DNA from: Nocardioides sp. REDSEA-S33_B3
GTDB taxonomy: Bacteria; Actinomycetota; Actinomycetes; Propionibacteriales; Nocardioidaceae
Length of the DNA: 64,000 nucleotides
Assembly: GCA_001627335.1 (NCBI GenBank)
Contig: LUPK01000055.1
Span: forward strand, 1-64,000
Reading direction: 5' to 3'
Shown here in pieces: positions 59,404 through 64,000 of this stretch (the first letter of the stretch is position 1; every line of letters begins with the position of its first letter). Under the pieces are notes generated by a model. It had not been told where the DNA came from and made no database searches. It saw only the letters and a program-made list of their open reading frames with translations. The translations under genes were made by a program, and so were the position numbers.

Positions 59404-61217
59404 GCGCCGCCCCGCGACCCGACGACGAGTCGGGGCCCTCGCTCACGCCTGCGCTCACCCCGGCCTTCCCGCACCGTGCGGCCTGGGGCACCGCGCCGTC
59501 GCTGCGTGCCTGGCAGCAGGCGGCGATGGAGAAGTACTTCGCCGACCTGCCGCGTGACTTCCTCGCCGTCGCCACGCCCGGCGCCGGCAAGACCACCTTC
59601 GCGCTGTCGGTGGCCTCCGAGCTGCTCGGTCGCCGGCTGATCGACCGCGTCATCGTCGTCGCGCCCACCGAGCACCTCAAGCTGCAGTGGGCCGAGGCCG
59701 CCGCACGCGCCGGCATCCCGATCGACCCGACCTTCTCGGCCGGCAAGGGCCGCACCTCCGGCGACTTCGTGGGCGTCGCGGTGACGTACGCCGGCGTCGC
59801 GGTCAACCCGCTGGCGATGCGCATCCGCACCGAGCGCTTCAAGACCCTGGTGATCCTCGACGAGGTCCACCACGCCGGTGACGCGCTGTCGTGGGGCGAG
59901 GGCGTGCGCGAGGCCTTCGAGCCCGCGGCTCGGCGGCTGTGCCTGACCGGCACGCCGTTCCGCTCCGACGTCAACCCGATCCCCTTCGTCACCTACGAGC
60001 CGGGGCCCGACGGCATCCCGCGCTCGGCGGCCGACTACACCTACGGCTACTCCCACGCGCTGGCCGACCACGTCGTCCGTCCCGTGCTCTTCCTGGCCTA
60101 CTCCGGCGAGATGAGCTGGCGCACCCGCGCCGGCGACGAGGTCGCGGCCCGGCTGGGCGAGCCGCTGACCAAGGACCTCACCAACCAGGCCCTGCGCACC
60201 GCGCTCGACCCGACCGGCTCGTGGATCCCCTCGGTGCTGGCCGCGGCCGACAAGCGTCTCTCCGAGGTGCGCCGCCACGTCCCGGACGCCGGGGGACTGG
60301 TGATCGCCACCGACCAGGACTCCGCCCGCGCGTACGCCAAGATCCTGCGCCAGGTCAGCGGCGAGGCCGCGACCGTGGTGCTCTCGGACGAGAAGGCGGC
60401 GTCGAAGAAGATCAGCACCTTCGCCGAGGACACCTCGCGCTGGATGGTCGCGGTGCGGATGGTCTCCGAGGGCGTCGACGTGCCCCGCCTGGCCGTCGGC
60501 GTGTGGGCCACGACCACCTCGACGCCGCTGTTCTTCGCCCAGGCAGTCGGCCGCTTCGTGCGGGCCCGCAACCGCGGCGAGGTCGCGTCCGTCTTCCTGC
60601 CGTCTGTGCCCAACCTGCTCGGCTTCGCCTCGGAGATGGAGGTGCAGCGCGACCACGTGCTGGGCCGCAAGGTGCAGGACGAGGACGACATCTTCGCCGC
60701 CGAGAACGACCTGCTCGCCGCGGCCAACGCCGAGGACGGCGCCTCCGACGACCTGCTCGGCACGTTCGAGGCGATCGGCTCCGAGGCCCGCTTCGACCAC
60801 GTGCTCTACGACGGGGCGACCTTCGGTCACGAGGGGGAGGTGCAGGTCGGCTCGGAGGAGGAGATGGACTTCCTCGGCATCCCCGGCCTGCTCGAGCCCG
60901 ACCAGATGCGCGACCTGCTGCGCCAGCGCCAGGCCGACCGGGCGAAGTCCTCGAAGCGGCCGACGGTTGATGCCGCGTCCGAGCCGGCCCGGGAGACGGT
61001 GCAGGAGACGGCCACCCACGAGCAGCTCGCGGTCCTGCGTCGTGAGCTCAACGGCCTCGTCGGCGCGTGGTACCACCGCACCGGCCAGCCGCACGGCGTC
61101 ACGCACGCCGCGCTGCGCAAGGAGTGCGGCGGCCCGGCGGCCGCCGTCGCCAACGCCGACCAGCTGCGCGCCCGGATCGACCGGGTCCGCGACTGGGCGG
61201 CGCGCAAGACCTCCTGA
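59400..61217 (+). CDS. DEAD/DEAH-box helicase
   Basis: 605 residues from GTG 59400. ATPGAGKTTFAL (motif I), ILDEVHHAGD (DEVH, II), LTGTPFRSD (III), and C-terminal VSEGVDVPRL and QAVGRFVRA (V, VI). A superfamily 2 enzyme of the actinobacterial type next to DUF3039. Confidence 0.93.
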   Translation: MSAAPRPDDESGPSLTPALTPAFPHRAAWGTAPSLRAWQQAAMEKYFADLPRDFLAVATPGAGKTTFALSVASELLGRRLIDRVIVVAPTEHLKLQWAEAAARAGIPIDPTFSAGKGRTSGDFVGVAVTYAGVAVNPLAMRIRTERFKTLVILDEVHHAGDALSWGEGVREAFEPAARRLCLTGTPFRSDVNPIPFVTYEPGPDGIPRSAADYTYGYSHALADHVVRPVLFLAYSGEMSWRTRAGDEVAARLGEPLTKDLTNQALRTALDPTGSWIPSVLAAADKRLSEVRRHVPDAGGLVIATDQDSARAYAKILRQVSGEAATVVLSDEKAASKKISTFAEDTSRWMVAVRMVSEGVDVPRLAVGVWATTTSTPLFFAQAVGRFVRARNRGEVASVFLPSVPNLLGFASEMEVQRDHVLGRKVQDEDDIFAAENDLLAAANAEDGASDDLLGTFEAIGSEARFDHVLYDGATFGHEGEVQVGSEEEMDFLGIPGLLEPDQMRDLLRQRQADRAKSSKRPTVDAASEPARETVQETATHEQLAVLRRELNGLVGAWYHRTGQPHGVTHAALRKECGGPAAAVANADQLRARIDRVRDWAARKTS

Positions 61218-61226
61218 CCCGGGGCC

Positions 61227-61730
61227 CTACCCCTCGAACGGCTTGGCGCCCGGGCCCGGGCGACCGACCACGTCGCGGGGCGTGTCGATCCGGTGCCCGG
61301 CGGCGCACTCGACGACGGGGTGCACCTGCTCGCCGCAGTCGCGGTGCACGAACTCCACCGGCGGGCCCTCGGGATCGGCCAGGTAGGTGTCGCCCCACTC
61401 GGCCACGGCGACCAGGACGAGGTAGAGGTCCAGGCCCTTGGCGGTGGGGCGGTACTCGTGGCGCGTGCGGCCGCCGCTCTCGGGGCGGTAGGGCTCCCGG
61501 CGCAGGATGTCCTGCTCGACCAACGAGGCGAGCCGGTTGCTGAGCACCTGCCGGGGGATGCCGCTGTGGCGCCGGATGTCGTCGAAGCGGCGTACGCCGT
61601 TGAAGACCTCGCGCAGGACCACGACCGTCCACCGCTCGCCGAGGATCGCCATCGTGCGGCCGACGGTGCAGTTGTCGGTGCTCCAGGCCATCGCCGGCGG
61701 ACCCGCGGGGTGGGTGGGGGATGTGGGCAT
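61227..61730 (-). CDS. HxlR-family regulator
   Basis: 167 residues. DNCTVGRTMAILGERWTVVVLREVFNGVRRFDDI is the HxlR winged-helix start with its Cys; a C-terminal HRDCGEQVHPVVECAAGH has more Cys and may bind zinc. TATCCT-N6-ATG at 61742-61728 shows a leaderless start. Divergent from the thioesterase gene. Confidence 0.88.
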   Translation of the reverse strand: MPTSPTHPAGPPAMAWSTDNCTVGRTMAILGERWTVVVLREVFNGVRRFDDIRRHSGIPRQVLSNRLASLVEQDILRREPYRPESGGRTRHEYRPTAKGLDLYLVLVAVAEWGDTYLADPEGPPVEFVHRDCGEQVHPVVECAAGHRIDTPRDVVGRPGPGAKPFEG

Positions 61731-61793
61731 GCCCACAGGATAGCGACGCTGAGTCTCGTTGACAGACCCAGATCGTCGACCCAAGCTGGGTCC

Positions 61794-62249
61794 ATGACCG
61801 AGACCCAGATGCCCGACCTCGCCTCCATGACCGGGATGGAGCAGCTGCAGGCCATGGTCGACGGCCTGATCCCACCGGCCCCGATCGCCGAGACGCTGGG
61901 CATGGTCAACTTCGGCGGCGAGGAGGGCTCGATCTCCGTCGAGCTCGTGCCCGAGCTGCGGCACTACAACCCGCTCGGCACCGTCCACGGCGGCGTGCTG
62001 TCCACGCTGCTGGACACTGCCGCCGCCTGCTCGGTCCACTCCACCCTGGCGCCGGGGGAGGGCTACACCTCCCTCGACCTGACCGTGAAGTTCCTGCGGC
62101 CCGCCACCGAGGCGTCGGGTCGGCTCCGGGCGGTCGGGCGTGTGGTGTCGCGCGGTCGGCGTACGGCGCTGGCCGAGGCCCAGCTCGTCGACGAGGCCGG
62201 CAGGCTGGTCGCCCACGCCACGTCGAGCTGCATGATCTTCGCGGCCTGA
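61794..62249 (+). CDS. PaaI-type acyl-CoA thioesterase
   Basis: 151 residues of hotdog fold. YNPLGTVHGGVLSTLLDTAAACS is the catalytic segment; LDLTVKFLRPA follows. GACCCAAGCTGGGTC (61778-61792) just before the ATG is a possible operator for the divergent HxlR. Confidence 0.9.
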   Translation: MTETQMPDLASMTGMEQLQAMVDGLIPPAPIAETLGMVNFGGEEGSISVELVPELRHYNPLGTVHGGVLSTLLDTAAACSVHSTLAPGEGYTSLDLTVKFLRPATEASGRLRAVGRVVSRGRRTALAEAQLVDEAGRLVAHATSSCMIFAA

Positions 62250-62301
62250 GATTCGCCACCGGGAAACGTGCCTGACACGCCGCGTCCCTAGACTGCGGCC
62301 C

Positions 62302-62970
62302 ATGTCCGCCGAGACCTCCCAGACCCTCGACCGCGGCCTCCGCGTGCTCGAGGTGCTGGCCGGGTCCCCCGGGGGGCTCACCGTCACCGAGCTCGCCGGA
62401 CGGCTCGGGGTCAACCGCACCGTCGTCTACCGGCTGGTGAGCACGCTCGAGCAGCACGCGCTCCTGCGACGCGACGCCAAGGGGCGGCTCCACATCGGCC
62501 TCGGCATCCTGCACCTGGCAGGAGCCGTCCAGCCGGTGCTGCGCGACCTGGCGCAGCCGGTGCTGCGGCGACTGGCCGAGAAGGTCGGCTGCACCGCGCA
62601 CCTGACCGTCGTGGAGGGCGCCGAGGCGCTCGCCCTGGCGGTCGTCGAGCCGTCGTGGACCGACTTCCACGTCTCCTACCGTGTCGGCACCCGCCACCCG
62701 CTCGCCCAGGGCGCGGCCGGGAAGGCCGTGCTGCTCGGGCGCTCCGCGGGCGGCCGGGCTCCGGCGTACGTCACGACCACGGGGGAGCTGCAGACCGGCG
62801 CCCGTGGCCTCGCCGCGCCCGTGCGCAAGGTCGACGGCCTCGAGGCCTCGGTCGGCATCGTCACCCTCGGGGTGCTCGACGAGTCCGTCGTGGCCCCTCA
62901 GGTGGTCGCTGCCGCCGACGAGGTGGCCGCGCTGCTGGCGTCGACGGGGACGGCGGGCGTCGCGGGGTAG
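62302..62970 (+). CDS. IclR-family regulator
   Basis: 222 residues. N-terminal winged helix (LTVTELAGRLGVNRTVVYRLVSTLEQHALLRRD) and a somewhat short effector domain. ATG 62302 preceded by TAGACT-N7. Its TAG stop is the first base triplet of the hairpin at 62968. Confidence 0.88.
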   Translation: MSAETSQTLDRGLRVLEVLAGSPGGLTVTELAGRLGVNRTVVYRLVSTLEQHALLRRDAKGRLHIGLGILHLAGAVQPVLRDLAQPVLRRLAEKVGCTAHLTVVEGAEALALAVVEPSWTDFHVSYRVGTRHPLAQGAAGKAVLLGRSAGGRAPAYVTTTGELQTGARGLAAPVRKVDGLEASVGIVTLGVLDESVVAPQVVAAADEVAALLASTGTAGVAG

Positions 62971-63025
62971 TCCGCACGAGTTCTCACCCTCAGCTCGAGC
63001 TGAGGGTGAGATTGCGTGCGGACTA
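62968..63025. terminator. Bidirectional terminator shared by IclR and Lrp genes
   Basis: TAGTCCGCACG pairs with CGTGCGGACTA at the outer ends, and TCTCACCCTCAGC with GCTGAGGGTGAGA inside, separated by a 4-nt mismatch. The stop codons of both convergent genes are the outer base pairs. Confidence 0.85.
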
Positions 63026-63508
63026 TCCCGATCCCACGCTCGCCCGCGCCAGCGGCAGCACGCGGTACGGCACCTGCGTAGCGAGCGCGATGACCGTCGA
63101 GGACCGGGTGATCAGCGGGTGGGCCAGGACCCGGTCGATGACGCGCTGCAGGTCGTCGTTGGAGCGGGCGACGACGCGGGCGAGCAGGTCGCCGGCGCCG
63201 GTGATGGTGTGGACCTCGAGCACCTCGGCGATCTCGGCCAAGTGGGAGCCGACGACGTCGTGGCCACGCTCGCCGGCGTCGGCCGCGGCCTGACGGATCT
63301 CCAGCGTCAGGAACGCGGTCACCGGGTGTCCCAGCGCCTCGGGTGAGAGGTCGGGCCCCCACCCGGTCACGACCCCGCGCTCAGCGAGGCGGTCGAGCCG
63401 CGCCTGCACCGTCCCGCGGGCCACGCCGAGCCGCCGCGAGGCCTCCAGGACCCCCACCCGCGGCTCGGCGGTGAACAGGTCGATCAACCTGACGTCCAGC
63501 TCGTCCAT
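63023..63508 (-). CDS. Lrp/AsnC-family regulator
   Basis: 161 residues from ATG 63508. N-terminal HTH (DVRLIDLFTAEPRVGVLEASRRLGVARGTVQARLDRL), C-terminal RAM domain. Divergent from hppD, so it likely controls tyrosine degradation there. Confidence 0.9.
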   Translation of the reverse strand: MDELDVRLIDLFTAEPRVGVLEASRRLGVARGTVQARLDRLAERGVVTGWGPDLSPEALGHPVTAFLTLEIRQAAADAGERGHDVVGSHLAEIAEVLEVHTITGAGDLLARVVARSNDDLQRVIDRVLAHPLITRSSTVIALATQVPYRVLPLARASVGSG

Positions 63509-63557
63509 GCGCCCACCTTCGACTGTGCAGGTTGTCCAGTGTCTCGGGCGACTGTTG

Positions 63558-63570
63558 CACACTCTGTGTG
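63558..63570. promoter_or_regulatory. Candidate Lrp-type operator
   Basis: CACAC-TCT-GTGTG palindrome between the divergent Lrp and hppD starts, 21 nt before the hppD ATG. Confidence 0.45.
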
Positions 63571-63590
63571 ACCGCGGCCACCATGCGCGC

Positions 63591-64000
63591 ATGACGCTGA
63601 CCCCAGACGAGCTCAAGGCCGACCTCTCCCTCGAGCAGCTCAAGGAGCTGGTCGGACTCGTGGAGTACGACGCCAGCCGCGACCCGTTCCCCGTGACCGC
63701 GATGGACGCGATCGTCTTTGTCGTCGGCAACGCCACCCAGACCGCCGGCTACTACCAGCTCGCGCTCGGCATGGAGCTGGAGGCCTACCGCGGCCCCGAG
63801 ACCGGTCACCGCGAGGACAAGACCTACGTCCTGCGCTCGGGCAGCGCCCGCTTCGTCTTCACCGGCGGCGTCACCCCCGACAGCCCGGTCCTCGACCACC
63901 ACCGCAAGCACGGCGACGGCGTCGTCGACCTGGCGCTCGAGGTCCCCGACGTCGACCGCTGCATCGACCACGCCCGCGCCATGGGCGCCACGATCCTCGA
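63591..64000 (+). CDS. hppD: 4-hydroxyphenylpyruvate dioxygenase (N-terminal part, cut by window end)
   Basis: 136 codons seen from ATG 63591. MDAIVFVVGNATQTAGYYQLALGME and TYVLRSGSARFVFTG match the N-terminal half of bacterial HPPD; the iron-binding C-terminal half lies outside the window. Converts 4-hydroxyphenylpyruvate to homogentisate. Confidence 0.9.
   Translation, partial: MTLTPDELKADLSLEQLKELVGLVEYDASRDPFPVTAMDAIVFVVGNATQTAGYYQLALGMELEAYRGPETGHREDKTYVLRSGSARFVFTGGVTPDSPVLDHHRKHGDGVVDLALEVPDVDRCIDHARAMGATIL

Noticed and set aside
1..64000. Insertion sequences or transposases
   Set aside because: No transposase motif or IS-type terminal repeats seen; the HTH proteins at 12-14 kb lack catalytic domains.

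Overview
The window is high-GC actinobacterial DNA, most likely from a Nocardioides-like member of the Nocardioidaceae. This is inferred from base composition, the many leaderless genes with a TANNNT box 6-7 nt before the start codon, and the ftsE-ftsX-M23-smpB-ssrA order. It consists of two chromosomal flanks around one apparently complete temperate siphovirus prophage of about 40.7 kb.

Left flank (1-6816): the 5' part of a secreted metzincin protease on the minus strand, then ftsE, ftsX and an M23 peptidoglycan hydrolase (the divisome cell-wall-hydrolase module), smpB, an amidohydrolase, and the tmRNA gene ssrA. SmpB and tmRNA form the trans-translation pair.

Prophage (6793-47479): it is integrated in the 3' end of ssrA between 22-bp direct repeats (attL 6793-6814, attR 47458-47479). 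The integrase lies next to attL on the plus strand, followed by a few small plus-strand genes. Nearly everything else is on the minus strand. Read right to left, the order is: immunity region (ImmA/IrrE peptidase and repressor on plus; Cro-like and excisionase-like proteins on minus), replication and recombination (resolvase-like nuclease, PD-(D/E)XK exonuclease, prim-pol, P-loop helicase-like protein), a WhiB-like regulator, a second tyrosine recombinase, a DNA adenine methyltransferase, many small proteins, HNH, terminase, portal, MuF-like protein, scaffold, capsid, connectors, tail tube, tail chaperones with a -1 frameshift, tape measure, tail tip, an SGNH-type fibre, a block of small HTH regulators, a tRNA, and the lysis genes (membrane proteins, endolysin, holin) ending with an EEP-family nuclease. 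Two plus-strand genes sit inside the late operon as moron-like insertions.

Right flank (47480-64000): chromate transporter, dienelactone-hydrolase-like protein, a Trk/Ktr potassium uptake pair, secreted M15 peptidase, HIT protein, a DUF559/AbiEi-like gene flanked by two related hairpins, fabG, a DUF3048 lipoprotein, TetR, YqgE, DUF3039 with a DEAD/DEAH helicase, HxlR with a PaaI thioesterase, IclR, and an Lrp/AsnC regulator divergent from hppD (cut by the window end).

The most notable signals are the ssrA-targeted att sites with matching arm sites, a canonical CCCAAAA slippery heptamer, an inverted pair of triple half-site elements at 38927-39070, leaderless regulatory genes within the prophage, moron-like genes, and the hairpin-flanked DUF559 unit.
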